DNA from: Palsa-504 sp963839095
GTDB lineage: Bacteria > Actinomycetota > Actinomycetes > Streptosporangiales > Streptosporangiaceae
DNA: 64,000 bases
Direction of reading: 5' to 3'
NCBI GenBank assembly: GCA_963839095.1
Contig: CAWIUF010000035.1
Location: forward strand, 1-64,000
The position numbers were made by a program, and so were the translations under genes. Positions 53,495-62,377 of this stretch are shown one piece after another. Position 1 is the stretch's first letter. Each line of letters begins with the position of its first letter. Under the pieces are notes generated by a model that ran no database searches, was not told the DNA's origin, and saw only the letters and a list, made by a program, of their open reading frames with translations.

Positions 53495-54251
53495 GTGATC
53501 GATCTTTCCGGCCGCGTCGTCGTGGTGACGGGCGGCAACAGCGGCATCGGGCTCGGTATCGCCCGCGGCGTCGCCCGGGCCGGCGGGTCCGTCGCCATCT
53601 GGTCCCGGCGCGCCGAGCGCAACGCCCAGGCGGTCGCCGAGCTGGACGGAGCTGGGCGCCGCCGCGGCCGGCATCCGGTGCGACGTCAGCGACGAGGGCG
53701 ACGTCACCGCGGCCATGCGGGAGACGCTGGAGCGGTTCGGCCGCCTCGACTGCCTGGTCGCCAACGCCGGGACGGCCGGCAGGCAGCGGGTCACGGAGAT
53801 GTCGCTGGCGGAGTGGCACCGGGTGCTGCAGGTCAACCTGGACGGCGCCTTCCTGTGCCTGCGGGAGGCGGCCCGGGTGCTGGTGGAGCAGGGACAGGGC
53901 GGGTCGCTGGTCGGCGTGTCGTCGACCAGCGCGATCCACGGCTCGCCCGGTCAGGAGCACTACGCCGCCAGCAAGACGGCGCTGCTCGGGGTGATGCGCT
54001 CCCTGGCCGTCGAACTGGCCCGGCATCAGGTGCGCTGCAACAGCCTGCTGCCCGGCTGGACCGACACCGAGCTGACGGCCGAGGCCCAGACGCACGAGAA
54101 GTTCATGACCGCCACCATCGGCCGCACGCCGGTGCGCCGCTGGGCCACGCTGCACGACTTCGAGACCGTCGGGGCGTTCCTGGCCGATCCCACGCTCACC
54201 TTCCACACCGGGGACAGCATGGTCGTCGACGGCGGCTACACGATCTTCTGA
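53495..54251 (+). CDS. SDR family oxidoreductase, one frame change
   Basis: About 252 residues. LSGRVVVVTGGNSGIGLGIA is the cofactor site. After a frame change near 53650 come LDCLVANAGTAGRQRVTEMS, VGVSSTSAIHGSPGQEHYAA with the catalytic Ser, HYAASKTALLG (YxxxK) and VRCNSLLPGWTDTELT, then FHTGDSMVVDGGYTIF. It is a classical SDR of the FabG-like branch; substrate unknown. Convergent with the acyl-CoA synthetase 19 bases away, so probably unrelated to the operon on its right. Confidence 0.85.
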
Positions 54252-54270
54252 CCGGCCTGAGCCTGGCAGG

Positions 54271-55926
54271 TCAGTCGCGGTCGCGGAGCTCGCGGCGCAG
54301 GAGCTTGCCGGAGACGGTCTTGGGGAGCTCGTCGAGGAACTCGATCTGGCGCGGGTACTTGTAGGCGGCCATCTGCTGGCGGCAGAAGGCGATGAGCTCC
54401 TCGGCGGTGGCCTCCTGGCCGGGCCGCAGGCTCACGAAGGCCTTGACGGTCTCGCCGCGGTACTCGTCGGGGACCCCGACGACGGCGGCCTCGCGGACCG
54501 CCTCGTGCTGGTAGAGGACGTCCTCGACCTCGCGCGGCCAGACCTTGTAGCCGCCCGCGTTGATCTGGTCCTTCTTCCGGTCCACGAGGTAGAACCAGCC
54601 GCTGGAGTCCATGTAGCCGACGTCGCCGGTGTGCAGGGCGCCGCCGGGCAGGGCGTGCGCGGTCTCCTCCGGCTTGTTCCAGTAGCCCGGCACCACCATC
54701 GGGCCGCTGGTGACGATCTCGCCGACCTCGCCGGGGGGCAGGTCCTGGCCGTCGTCGCCGACGATGCGCACCACGGTGTCGTAGACCGGCACGCCGACCG
54801 ACAGCGCGCCCGAGGCGTCGTCGACCGGGGCGGTCGCGCCGGCCGGGACGCCGTGCGACGGCGAGGTGGTCTCGGTCAGCCCGTAGATGTTGTGGATGTA
54901 CTGGCCGAACTGGGCCTGGAAGGCCTTGACGACGGTCGGCGGGATCGGCGCCCCGCCGGACCAGATCTTGGTCAGCGTCGTCAGGGCCTCGCGGTCGGCG
55001 TCGGGCGCGTTCATCAGCGCGATGAAGACGGTGATGGAGCCGACGGTGAAAGTCACCCGTTCGGTCCTAATGGTTTCGATTGTGACTGACGGTTCGAAGC
55101 GGTAGGCCAGTACCAGCGGCGCGCCGAGGAGCAGGGCGGTGGTCACGCCGGCGATCATGCCGGTGATGTGGAACAGCGGCGCGACGCCCAGCACCACGTC
55201 GTCCGGGCCGAGGCCGCACCACTGGCGGTAGGTCTGGGAGTTGAACACCACGTTCCCGTGGGTGTTCATGGCGCCCTTAGGCGGGCCGGTGGTGCCCGAG
55301 GTGTAGGTGAGCAGGGCGGTGTCGCCGGGGCTGAAGCTATGCGGGCGAGGGCCCTCGCCGCGGTGGTGCCCGATCAGGGTGGTCATGTCCTCGGCGCCGT
55401 CCGGGATGGGCTCGCCCTCGATCCCGGCGAAGACCCGCGCCTCGTGATAGCCGCGGTACTCCAGCTCCGAGGTGGTGATCACGGTGACGCCGCTGTCCCG
55501 CGTCACCTCCGCGGCCACGTCGCGGTACAGGCCCTCCAGGCAGACCAGCACGCGGGCGCCGGAGTCGGTCAGCACGGCGTCCAGCTCCCTGGCCTTGTTC
55601 ATCGGGTTGACCGGGACCGCGACGCCGCCCGCCTTCCAGGTGGCCAGCAGCGAGATCACGAACTGCGGGACGTTCTGCAGGTAGAGCGCCACCCGGTCGC
55701 CCGGGATCACGCCCAGGCCGGCCAGCGCGACCGCGAACGCGTCGCTGAGCTCGTCGAGCTCGCGGGCGGTGATCCCGGCGCCAAAGTAGCGGATGAGGTC
55801 GCCGTCCGGGTTCCGCCGGACCGACGCCTTGAACATGGCCAGGGCGTCGGAGTGCTCCAGGCTCAGCTCGGCGGGCTGGCCCGGGTCGTAGCGGGCTAGC
55901 CAGGGCTTTTCGTCATAGACAGACAT
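54271..55926 (-). CDS. Long-chain-type acyl-CoA synthetase (FadD-like)
   Basis: 551 residues, intact. DTALLTYTSGTTGPPKGAMN (P-loop), HNIYGLTETTSPSHG (A5), LHTGDVGYMDSSGWFYLVDR and VSGKLLRRELR are all present. ATG 55926 is chosen; the frame is open further upstream only because it fuses with the damaged FmdB end. It is the last gene of a leftward set with lactonase-like hydrolase, iron alcohol dehydrogenase and FmdB, so it may activate the acid made by that pathway. Substrate size is not deducible. Confidence 0.9.
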   Translation of the reverse strand: MSVYDEKPWLARYDPGQPAELSLEHSDALAMFKASVRRNPDGDLIRYFGAGITARELDELSDAFAVALAGLGVIPGDRVALYLQNVPQFVISLLATWKAGGVAVPVNPMNKARELDAVLTDSGARVLVCLEGLYRDVAAEVTRDSGVTVITTSELEYRGYHEARVFAGIEGEPIPDGAEDMTTLIGHHRGEGPRPHSFSPGDTALLTYTSGTTGPPKGAMNTHGNVVFNSQTYRQWCGLGPDDVVLGVAPLFHITGMIAGVTTALLLGAPLVLAYRFEPSVTIETIRTERVTFTVGSITVFIALMNAPDADREALTTLTKIWSGGAPIPPTVVKAFQAQFGQYIHNIYGLTETTSPSHGVPAGATAPVDDASGALSVGVPVYDTVVRIVGDDGQDLPPGEVGEIVTSGPMVVPGYWNKPEETAHALPGGALHTGDVGYMDSSGWFYLVDRKKDQINAGGYKVWPREVEDVLYQHEAVREAAVVGVPDEYRGETVKAFVSLRPGQEATAEELIAFCRQQMAAYKYPRQIEFLDELPKTVSGKLLRRELRDRD

Positions 55927-55934
55927 GCGCGTCC

Positions 55935-56302
55935 CTACGGAGCAATTGGGGGGCGGGTCTCCGGCTCGCAGCGGCTTGGCGTGGTACCGGCCCTCGTGGG
56001 CGTGCACCGGGCGCTGGTCGCCGCGCAGCTCGGGGTGCTTCTCCTCGAGTTTGCTGGCGCTTGCTCCACTCCCGGCGCAGCTGGCCGGTGTACTCGGGGT
56101 TGCCCTCGTAGGTTCCCCGCCAGGTCTGCGGCATCATGTCGGCCGAACGGCCCGGGTTCGCCTGGCCGCCGAGGGTGATCCGCGATGGGATCTTGTCGCT
56201 CGTCTGGCCGCAGGCCGGGCAGGCCTGCTGGGCACGGTCGGCGATCGCGGCCAGCTGCTCGAACAGGTGCCCCTGCGGGCAGCAGTAGTCGTAGAGCGGC
56301 AC
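55935..56302 (-). CDS. FmdB-type zinc ribbon protein, frame damage at the 3' end
   Basis: About 122 residues from GTG 56302. PLYDYCCPQGHLFEQLAAIA and QACPACGQTSDKIPSRI give the CxxG/CPxCG zinc ribbon of the FmdB family of putative regulators. MPQTWRGTYEGNPEYTGQLR and RREWSK follow; near 56060 the frame changes to LEEKHPELRGDQRPVHAHEG, RYHAKPLRAGDPPP. The current frame then runs into the synthetase, but a shift at the six-C run gives PIAP and TAG (55935-55937), the likely end. FmdB-like proteins often sit in amide or acid catabolic operons. Confidence 0.72.
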
Positions 56303-56307
56303 CGGCG

Positions 56308-57603
56308 TTACCAGTTCTCGATCGAGTGCGCGAAGATCGCCGCGATGTCGTCCTCGCCGACCGGGCGCGGGCAGGTGGCCAGCAGGCGCTGCTGCTTCAT
56401 GGTGCCGGGCACCAGGTCGGGGATGTCAGCCTCGGTGTAGCCGACGGCGCCGATCCCGTTCGGTATCTCGATGTCGCGCATCAGGTCGATGACGACTCGC
56501 GGGAGCTGCTCGCCGGGGTTGTTGAGCTTGTCCATGTCCGGCGCCAGCAGCTCGGCCGCCTTGAGGTGGCGCTCCGGGGCGCTGGGGAAGCTGAACCGGA
56601 ATGCCTCGGGGGCGGTCAGCGACACCGACATGCCGTGCGGCACCATCGGCTCGTCCTGCGGGTAGTTCGGCGGCCGGTACTCCTTGACCATGCCCGCGAT
56701 GGGATAGGCGTTGGCGTGCGGGATGTGCACGCCCGAGTTGCCGAACCCCATGCCCGCGAACGTGGCGGCCAGCATCATGTTGCTGCGCGCCTCGAGGTTG
56801 CTGCCCTCGTTGAACGCGGTGCGGAACGAGGTGGCCAGCAGCCGCAGCGCCTGCTCGCACCACAGGTCGGAGACCGGGTTGGAGCCGCAGTAGGTGACGC
56901 GCTGCTCGGGCTGCTTGCGGTCGAACGTGGTGTACCAGCGGGCGGTGTAGGACTCCAGCGCGTGGCAGACGATGTCCATCCCGGCCGACGCGGTGACCTC
57001 CGGCGGGATCGTCAGCGACAGCAGCGGGTCGATCACCGCCAGCGTCGGCCGCAGCCGCCAGTGGCTGATGCCGGTCTTGACCTTCATCGACAAGATGTCG
57101 AGCACGCACATCGCGGTGCTCTCCGAGCCGGTCCCGGCCGTGGTGGGCACCGCGATCAGCGGCTTGAGCTGCCTGCTGGGGGCGCGGCCCTCGCCGATCG
57201 GCTTGTTGATGTAGTCCATCAGCGCGCCCTCGTCGGTGGTCAGCAGGTTGACCGCCTTGGCGGTGTCGATGGCCGAGCCGCCGCCCACCGCGACGAAACC
57301 GTCCCACGGGCCCTGCGTGCGCGCGTAGCCCGCCGCCTTGTCCATGCTGTCGTCGGTCGGCTCGACGTGCACCCCGTCGAAGATCTCCGAGGTGATGCCG
57401 TGCTTGGTCAGCGACTCGGCGATGCGGGCCGGGATGCCGAGCGCGTTGATCGAGGGGTCGGTCAGGATGAGGACCCGCTTGGCCCCGAACTGGGCCATCT
57501 CGAAGCCGATCTCGTCGACCGCCCCGGCGCCGAACTTCAGCGGCGGCGCGCCCCAGGTGAAGATGGTCTCCTCGGCCAGGTCGATGCCGAGTCCCTCGCT
57601 CAC
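56308..57603 (-). CDS. Iron-containing alcohol dehydrogenase, hydroxyacid-oxoacid transhydrogenase-like
   Basis: 431 residues from GTG 57603, intact. LKFGAGAVDEIGFEMAQFGA, VGGGSAIDTAKAVNLLTTD (NAD site), LKPLIAVPTTAGTGSESTAM, ASAGMDIVCHALESYTARWY and GVHIPHANAYPIAGM with the metal His residues are typical of group III alcohol dehydrogenases; length and the C-terminal VGYTEADIPDLVPGTMKQQR fit hydroxyacid-oxoacid transhydrogenase (ADHFE1), which oxidises 4-hydroxybutyrate using 2-oxoglutarate. Its start overlaps the stop of the lactonase-like gene (GTGA), so the product of one is probably the substrate of the other. Confidence 0.88.
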   Translation of the reverse strand: MSEGLGIDLAEETIFTWGAPPLKFGAGAVDEIGFEMAQFGAKRVLILTDPSINALGIPARIAESLTKHGITSEIFDGVHVEPTDDSMDKAAGYARTQGPWDGFVAVGGGSAIDTAKAVNLLTTDEGALMDYINKPIGEGRAPSRQLKPLIAVPTTAGTGSESTAMCVLDILSMKVKTGISHWRLRPTLAVIDPLLSLTIPPEVTASAGMDIVCHALESYTARWYTTFDRKQPEQRVTYCGSNPVSDLWCEQALRLLATSFRTAFNEGSNLEARSNMMLAATFAGMGFGNSGVHIPHANAYPIAGMVKEYRPPNYPQDEPMVPHGMSVSLTAPEAFRFSFPSAPERHLKAAELLAPDMDKLNNPGEQLPRVVIDLMRDIEIPNGIGAVGYTEADIPDLVPGTMKQQRLLATCPRPVGEDDIAAIFAHSIENW

Positions 57604-58413
57604 TTGTAGCTCCCGTTCGGGGCGACGCGGAGCTGCTTGATCTGGTTGGCGTCGTGGCCGAACACGATGGTGGCGTTGGTCTCGGTGGCGATCCCTCGCA
57701 GCTTCTCCACCCGAGCTGTAGAACTGCTCGAGGTTGTTGACGATGGCGGCGGGGACCGCGGGCGGGCCGTAGCTCTCGCCCATGTAGACCGCGTCGGCGG
57801 TGAAGATCATCGTGCCGCTCTCGGGCAGGTCGACCCGCATCGACATGCTGCCGGGCGTGTGCCCCGGGGTCTGGATGAAGCTGACGCCGGGCAGGAACTC
57901 CGCGTCGCCGTCGACGGTCTCGAAGGTCAGGTCCTCGTAGTCGGCCTTGAGGTGGGCGCCGTTGAACGGGCCTTCGAAGCCGTAGGCCCACTCCTTCTCC
58001 TTGGCGCTGCAGACCAGCCGCGCGTTCGTCTCCTTGAACAGCTTGACATTGCCGGCATGGTCGAAGTGCAGGTGGGACAGGACGACGTAGTCGATGTCAC
58101 CGGGAGCGACGCCGAGCTGCTTGAGCCGGGAGTCGAGGTACTCCTCGTCGGAGACCTTGTCGTAGGGGAAGAAGTCCTGCAGGCCGGTCGAGGCCCAGTG
58201 CGTCTCCCAGTCCCGCGGGCAGCTGGTATCCCACAGCAGCCGGCCGTCGGGGGTGTCCACCAGCACGCAGTGCGTCGGCACGTCGACCCACTCGGCCGGC
58301 TCGTTCTTGTTGTGCCGGTTGCGGATCGACCGGTTGGGTGCGAGCAGGAGCCAGGTGAGATCGGCGGTCATCGCTCCGCACGGGAGGATGCTGACAGTCG
58401 TACCTGCGGCCAT
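57600..58413 (-). CDS. Metallo-beta-lactamase-fold lactonase (AiiA/AttM-like), one frame change
   Basis: About 271 residues from ATG 58413 with GGAGG upstream. The dizinc motif is VVLSHLHFDHAGN (HxHxDH), then GHTPGSMSMRV and the Asp of MIFTADAVYM. NRHNKNEPAEWVDVPTHCVL and LLWDTSCPRDWETHW are characteristic of the N-acyl homoserine or gamma-butyrolactone lactonase group (AiiA, AttM/BlcC). A frame change near 57715 displaces the last 37 residues (IVFGHDANQIKQLRVAPNGS). Coupling to a 4-hydroxybutyrate-type dehydrogenase suggests the ring-opening of gamma-lactones. Confidence 0.85.
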
Positions 58414-58513
58414 AGGGACCTCCGAGGCTCATGAGACGGTCAGGTAAACCCAGTTCCCACCCTCTGCCGGTGTTCGCGCTGGTGTCAAGGCCGCTCTTGG
58501 GCAGCCGGGTGGC

Positions 58514-59392
58514 TCAGCTGAGGTCGGCCGCGTGCAGGAACGTCCGGGCGATGACCTGGTAGCCCGCCTGGTTCGCGTGCTGGTTGGGGCCGCGGGGCGG
58601 GGCGGCGCACTCCCAGGTCCACTGGCAGAGCAGGGTGACGTTGCGCGGAAGGGTTTTGCCATGATCGTCGAAATCGCTGGTCTGGAAGGCGGCGAACACG
58701 TCCGCGACCCTGATCCCGGCCTTTTTGTACACGCGGCCGAGCAGGGCGTTGAAGGTGGCGGCGAGCTTCTCGGCGGTCCAGGCGACGGCCCGGCCGGACA
58801 GGCCCGTGCGCCACTCGGCCAGCGCGGGCAGGTAGTAGTTCATGCCGACGATGCGTACGTTCGGGCCCGCGGCGGCCTTCAGCTGGTCCACGATCGTGGG
58901 CAGGTGGGTGACCGCGGACGGGACTCCCTTGACGGCGCAGGCGGCGAGCTGGCTGAAGCTGGGCTGGCCGCTGCAGGCTTCGGGGTCGTTGGCGCCGATG
59001 TCGAGGGTGACCAGGCGCACCTGGCCGCGGTGCTGCCGCAGGAAGGCGTCGGCCGCCTTGAGCTGCGATCCGCCGGGGTACTGGCAGATCCCGCCGTTGA
59101 TCATGGTGACGGTGGTCTCGCCCGGGCAGCCCAGCTTGATCAGGCTGAGGGTGGGATGGCTGCGGTGCAGGGCGGCGTAGACCTGATCGGGGTAGCCGTG
59201 GGTGGTCTCGACGCTGGTGCCTTCGGCGTTCGGCTGGACGCCCTGGGCCAGGGAGTCGCCCAGGGCGACGTAGTAGGTGGCTGGTACCTTGGCGCCGGCA
59301 ATGGAGTCGGGGTGCGACAGCGGCGCCGCCGAGCAAGCGGTGAGGGCCGCGGTGGCCGCCGTGGCGATGAGCAGGGTGAGGCGCGGACGCAT
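58514..59392 (-). CDS. SGNH/GDSL hydrolase lipoprotein
   Basis: 292 residues. The signal sequence RPRLTLLIATAATAALTACS ends in a lipobox L-T-A-C. Block I is YVALGDSLAQGV (nucleophile Ser), block III LVTLDIGANDPEA, and block V NQHANQAGYQVIA with the catalytic His; a disulfide-rich middle (CPGE, CQYPGG, ACSGQ, AACAV) fits secreted actinobacterial members. ATG 59392 is chosen because GGGAGGTGG lies just upstream; an in-frame GTG two codons earlier is less likely. An envelope-bound lipase or esterase; substrate unknown. Confidence 0.88.
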   Translation of the reverse strand: MRPRLTLLIATAATAALTACSAAPLSHPDSIAGAKVPATYYVALGDSLAQGVQPNAEGTSVETTHGYPDQVYAALHRSHPTLSLIKLGCPGETTVTMINGGICQYPGGSQLKAADAFLRQHRGQVRLVTLDIGANDPEACSGQPSFSQLAACAVKGVPSAVTHLPTIVDQLKAAAGPNVRIVGMNYYLPALAEWRTGLSGRAVAWTAEKLAATFNALLGRVYKKAGIRVADVFAAFQTSDFDDHGKTLPRNVTLLCQWTWECAAPPRGPNQHANQAGYQVIARTFLHAADLS

Positions 59393-59433
59393 TGCCACCT
59401 CCCTGCCACGACGGCGCTTCGCTTAGCTAAAGC

Positions 59434-60831
59434 CTAAGCGGCCATGGACGCGCCCGGCAACAGCGCCGGGACGGGAGCGGTGCGGGCCAAGGGGACCTCC
59501 GTGAGGCCGAGCAGCCAGCCAATGGCGTGGACCTCGTCGGTCCGGAGCCGGTGCGGGTCCTCGGAGTTGACGCAGCGGATCCGGCCCGCACTGATCTCGG
59601 TGATCAGGTTGGCCTGGCCGTCTAGCAGAGATGCCCAGGTGGCGGGGTTGCCGATGACCGCGGGTAGGCAAGCGGGGTCAGTGGGGCCCTCGGCGGGAGC
59701 GGGCCGGGTATCCGCGGGGTTGGCTTCACCGCGGGGGAAGCGGACCCGCAACTCGGCCTGGGCGCCGTCGGAGCCTTGGACGACGACGCCCACGGTGGCG
59801 CCGGCCAGTTTGGGCCAGTACATGCTGATGACCGAGCATTGCGCGGACCGGGACCGGATGCGGGCGTCGATCGCCTCCGCCGTGGCGGCGAGCTCAGGGG
59901 GCTCAGCGGTGCTCGCGGCGGGGGCGGACCCGGCGCCGAGCCGGGGGTCGAGCGGACCGACGGCGGTATTCCACTCCTCGTCCACGGGCCGGTAGCGGAG
60001 CGTGGTCAGGGCCTGGTTCAGCACGGGCAGCATCCCGGGCGGGAAGGCGCCCACCGGGACCACGGCGCCGCGGCCCACGGAACCGTCGGTGACCGCGCCG
60101 GTGAACCAGATTTTCTCGTCGCTCGGGCCGTCGGCCTCATGTTCTTGCTCGAAGCACGTCCTGGTAATGCCGGGCACGTTCTCGACCTCGAGGAACGAGA
60201 AGATCTCGGCGGCGGTCCGCTCCGGCTCGACCACCAGGTCCTCGTAGCGGACCCGGTGGCACCGATCCGGATACCGCTGCTCGAAATCCAGTGCCAGGTG
60301 TGTGCACAACAGCCAGTAATCGGCGATGGCGGCCACGCTGTTGCCGGGATGCCGGGCGACGAACTGGTCGTAGCCGAACCGGTGCAGGCCCCAGGGACAC
60401 GCCTCCACGCCGGAAGCCACGACGTCCATGCAGTGCCTGAACAGGCAGATGAACTTCGCGTCCGGGAACACCTGGGCGAGCAGCCCGGCGTGCTGCACGT
60501 TGTCCAGGGACTTGTCGCACCAGCGCGATTTCCCGCGCCGCGTCAGGTAACCGCCGAAGCCGAGCTCTATCGCCGCCCGGACGACGGCGGCGGTGCCCGG
60601 GGACGCCGCCTCCTCGTCCACGCCGCGCCAGCCCGAGGCGGAGTTCTCCAGCGCGCCGAGCGTGCTGGCGAGTTGCCCGCAGGCGCTGCCCACCCCGGTT
60701 TCCGGCGGGCAAGCCAAGGCGGGGTGGCTGTCGAGGATGAACCGGAGCAACGTGGAGCCGGACCGGCTCGCGGTCAGGATGAAGACGGGCGGCGCGGGAG
60801 GGGCGGGCGGTAGGGGGAGGGATTCGGTCAT
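59434..60831 (-). CDS. Sulfotransferase family protein with C-terminal extension
   Basis: 465 residues from ATG 60831, intact. The PAPS 5'-phosphosulfate loop is FILTASRSGSTLLRFILDSH; the 3'-phosphate region is FICLFRHCMDVVASGVEACP; YRVRYEDLV-type RVRYEDLVVEPERTAAEIFS follows, as in Sulfotransfer_3 proteins. After residue about 330 an extra domain (AIDARIRSRSAQCSVISMYW, ATVGVVVQGSDGAQAELRVR) continues, unlike simple family members. It would sulfate a hydroxyl or tyrosine. It is divergent from the Cys-rich peptide operon, so the Tyr-rich peptide is a candidate substrate; that is inference. Confidence 0.82.
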   Translation of the reverse strand: MTESLPLPPAPPAPPVFILTASRSGSTLLRFILDSHPALACPPETGVGSACGQLASTLGALENSASGWRGVDEEAASPGTAAVVRAAIELGFGGYLTRRGKSRWCDKSLDNVQHAGLLAQVFPDAKFICLFRHCMDVVASGVEACPWGLHRFGYDQFVARHPGNSVAAIADYWLLCTHLALDFEQRYPDRCHRVRYEDLVVEPERTAAEIFSFLEVENVPGITRTCFEQEHEADGPSDEKIWFTGAVTDGSVGRGAVVPVGAFPPGMLPVLNQALTTLRYRPVDEEWNTAVGPLDPRLGAGSAPAASTAEPPELAATAEAIDARIRSRSAQCSVISMYWPKLAGATVGVVVQGSDGAQAELRVRFPRGEANPADTRPAPAEGPTDPACLPAVIGNPATWASLLDGQANLITEISAGRIRCVNSEDPHRLRTDEVHAIGWLLGLTEVPLARTAPVPALLPGASMAA

Positions 60832-60883
60832 GCCAAGGAGCGTGTCACACGGCACGCCACCGGTCACCGGTCCGCGACGGCTC

Positions 60884-60960
60884 CGGGAGCGGACCGGGAG
60901 CGGACCGGTAGCGGGCCGGGACGCCACCTGGTAGCGCGACGGGAGCGGACCGGGAGCGCC
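60884..60960. repeat. Array of 11-bp tandem repeats in a divergent promoter region
   Basis: CGGGAGCGGAC occurs exactly at 60884, 60895 and 60940, and in altered form at 60906 (CGGTAGCGGGC), 60917 (CGGGACGCCAC), 60928 and 60951. The period is about one helical turn, so bound proteins would line up on one DNA face. It fills the space between the sulfotransferase start (60831) and the peptide gene (61009). Confidence 0.75.
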
Positions 60961-61008
60961 GCCCCGGAGGATGGCCCTGTCACCCAACGCTCCTCGAGGA
61001 GGACATCC

Positions 61009-61224
61009 ATGACCCAAGTCTCGACCTGGTTCGCCGACCGTGTGGCGAGCCTGCTTCCCAGCACCAGCGCGGCGGCGTGCGTCGGCCAGGAAAACTGGAA
61101 TTCCTGCCGCTACAACAAGAATTACTGCGCCTACTACGGCCACTACGGCTGGGAGCACTGCCACCTGAGCTGCTACGGCAAGGCCGTCTGCGGCACGCCC
61201 TACACCTGCTGCAACGTCGGGTGA
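61009..61224 (+). CDS. 71-residue Cys/Tyr-rich peptide precursor
   Basis: ATG 61009 with GAGGAGG at 60993-60999. The N-terminal part (MTQVSTWFADRVASLLPSTS then AAA) looks like a leader; the rest holds eight Cys: CVGQENWNSCRYNKNYC, then HYGWEHCHLSCYGKAVC and a final TCCNVG, with eight Tyr, several His, Trp and Asn. Even Cys number and spacing suggest four disulfides. The next genes encode MauE-like and TlpA-like redox proteins and an ABC exporter, an arrangement that fits oxidative folding and export of this peptide. No homologous family name is known to me; the leader boundary at Ala-Ala-Ala/Cys24 is a guess. Confidence 0.75.
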   Translation: MTQVSTWFADRVASLLPSTSAAACVGQENWNSCRYNKNYCAYYGHYGWEHCHLSCYGKAVCGTPYTCCNVG

Positions 61225-61303
61225 CAGCTTAGGCCACCCGAAAGAAAGCCGACCGCGCCGCGCCCGCGAAGGCCAGGCCAAGGCGGAAAGGAACATCGTT
61301 CTC

Positions 61304-61807
61304 GTGATCTATCTCACCCTGGCCTGCCGATCCCTGATCGGCGTGGTGTTCGTGGTCTCCGCGTTCAGCAAGGTGCGCGGCGCGGCGGCTTTCCGTGACT
61401 TCTCAGCCTGGCTCGGCGGCCTGCCGTTGCCCGGCGTACGCGCCCGGCCCGTCCCGGCCGTGATGGCGGGGACGGAGGTGGTCATCGTGGTAGCGCTGCT
61501 GCTCCCGTGGACCGCCCAGGCCGGCCTGGCGCTCGCGGCCGTGACCCTGGCCGTGTTCGCGGGCGGCACGGTGTCCGTGGTGCGCCGCGGCGTGCGGACC
61601 CCGTGCCAGTGCTTCGGCGCCTCGGCGCGGCCGCTCAGCCTCCGGCACGCCTGGCGCGACCTGCTGCTGGGTGCCGCAGCCGTGGCCGGCGCGGCTAGCG
61701 GAGGGGCAGCGGCGCGTCCCGCCGCGGTCGTCCTCAGCCTGGCCGCCGGCCTGATCGCCGCCGCCTTCGTCGTCTTCCTCGACGACATCACCGCGCTGTT
61801 TGCCTGA
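61304..61807 (+). CDS. MauE/DoxX-like redox-associated membrane protein
   Basis: 167 residues from GTG 61304 (AAAGGAAC upstream), four or five helices. IGVVFVVSAFSKVRGAAAFR is the DoxX/MauE-type first helix and loop, and TPCQCFGASARPLSLRHAWR holds the C-x-C-F-G motif facing outside, as in MauE, which supports disulfide formation in the methylamine dehydrogenase light chain. It lies between the Cys-rich peptide and the TlpA-like gene. The likely role is moving oxidising or reducing equivalents across the membrane to the peptide-folding thioredoxin. Confidence 0.85.
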   Translation: MIYLTLACRSLIGVVFVVSAFSKVRGAAAFRDFSAWLGGLPLPGVRARPVPAVMAGTEVVIVVALLLPWTAQAGLALAAVTLAVFAGGTVSVVRRGVRTPCQCFGASARPLSLRHAWRDLLLGAAAVAGAASGGAAARPAAVVLSLAAGLIAAAFVVFLDDITALFA

Positions 61808-61841
61808 GACCCTTTTCCGCCTGAGACCAGGGAGCTTGCTC

Positions 61842-62373
61842 ATGTCCTATCTCGCCGCCGCCGTGGTACTCCTGGGGCTGCTGTGCTGCCTTAACCTGGT
61901 GATAACGCTCGCCGTCGTACGCCGCCTGCGGTTGCAGGCCGAGCGCGCGTCGGACGACGCGGTGAGGCTGCCGCCAGGCGTCCCGGCTCCCGAGTTCAGC
62001 GCGGCGACCGTCTCCGGTCCGGCCATCTCGCTGTCCGACCTGACCGGCGCCAGGAGCGTGGTGGCCTTCCTGGCCGCGAACTGCCCGCCGTGCCACGAGC
62101 AGGTCCCGGCGTTCGCGGCCTACGCCAGGTCGGTTGCCCGGCGGGGCGAGCCAGGTGCTCGCGGTCGTGGTCGGCGGTACCGACGCCGAGACGGCGCAAC
62201 TGGCCGATGACCTGGACGGCGCCGCTTCGGTGGCGATCGAGAGCGTGGCGGGACCGCTGCAGAAGGCGTTCTCCGTGACCGGTTTCCCGACCTTCTACGT
62301 GCTGGACGAGACCGGCCGGATCCAGGTCAGCTCGCCGACCATGAGCGGCGTTCGCGCCTTCCAGACGGCCTGA
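61842..62373 (+). CDS. TlpA/MauD-like thiol-disulfide oxidoreductase, one frame change
   Basis: About 177 residues from ATG 61842. An N-terminal membrane anchor (LAAAVVLLGLLCCLNLVITL) is followed by GVPAPEFSAATVSGPAISLS and the active site FLAANCPPCHEQVPAFAAYA (CPPC). After a frame change near 62150 the thioredoxin fold continues VLAVVVGGTDAETAQLADDL, AFSVTGFPTFYVLDETGRIQ with the cis-Pro. Anchored outside the membrane, it probably oxidises or isomerises disulfides of the Cys-rich peptide, partnered by the MauE-like protein. Confidence 0.85.
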
Positions 62374-62377
62374 GGGC

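Noticed and set aside
61009..61224. Reading the Cys-rich peptide as the methylamine dehydrogenase light chain
   Set aside because: It is about half the needed length, lacks the surrounding mau genes (large subunit, MauG) in the visible region, and has eight rather than twelve or more Cys.
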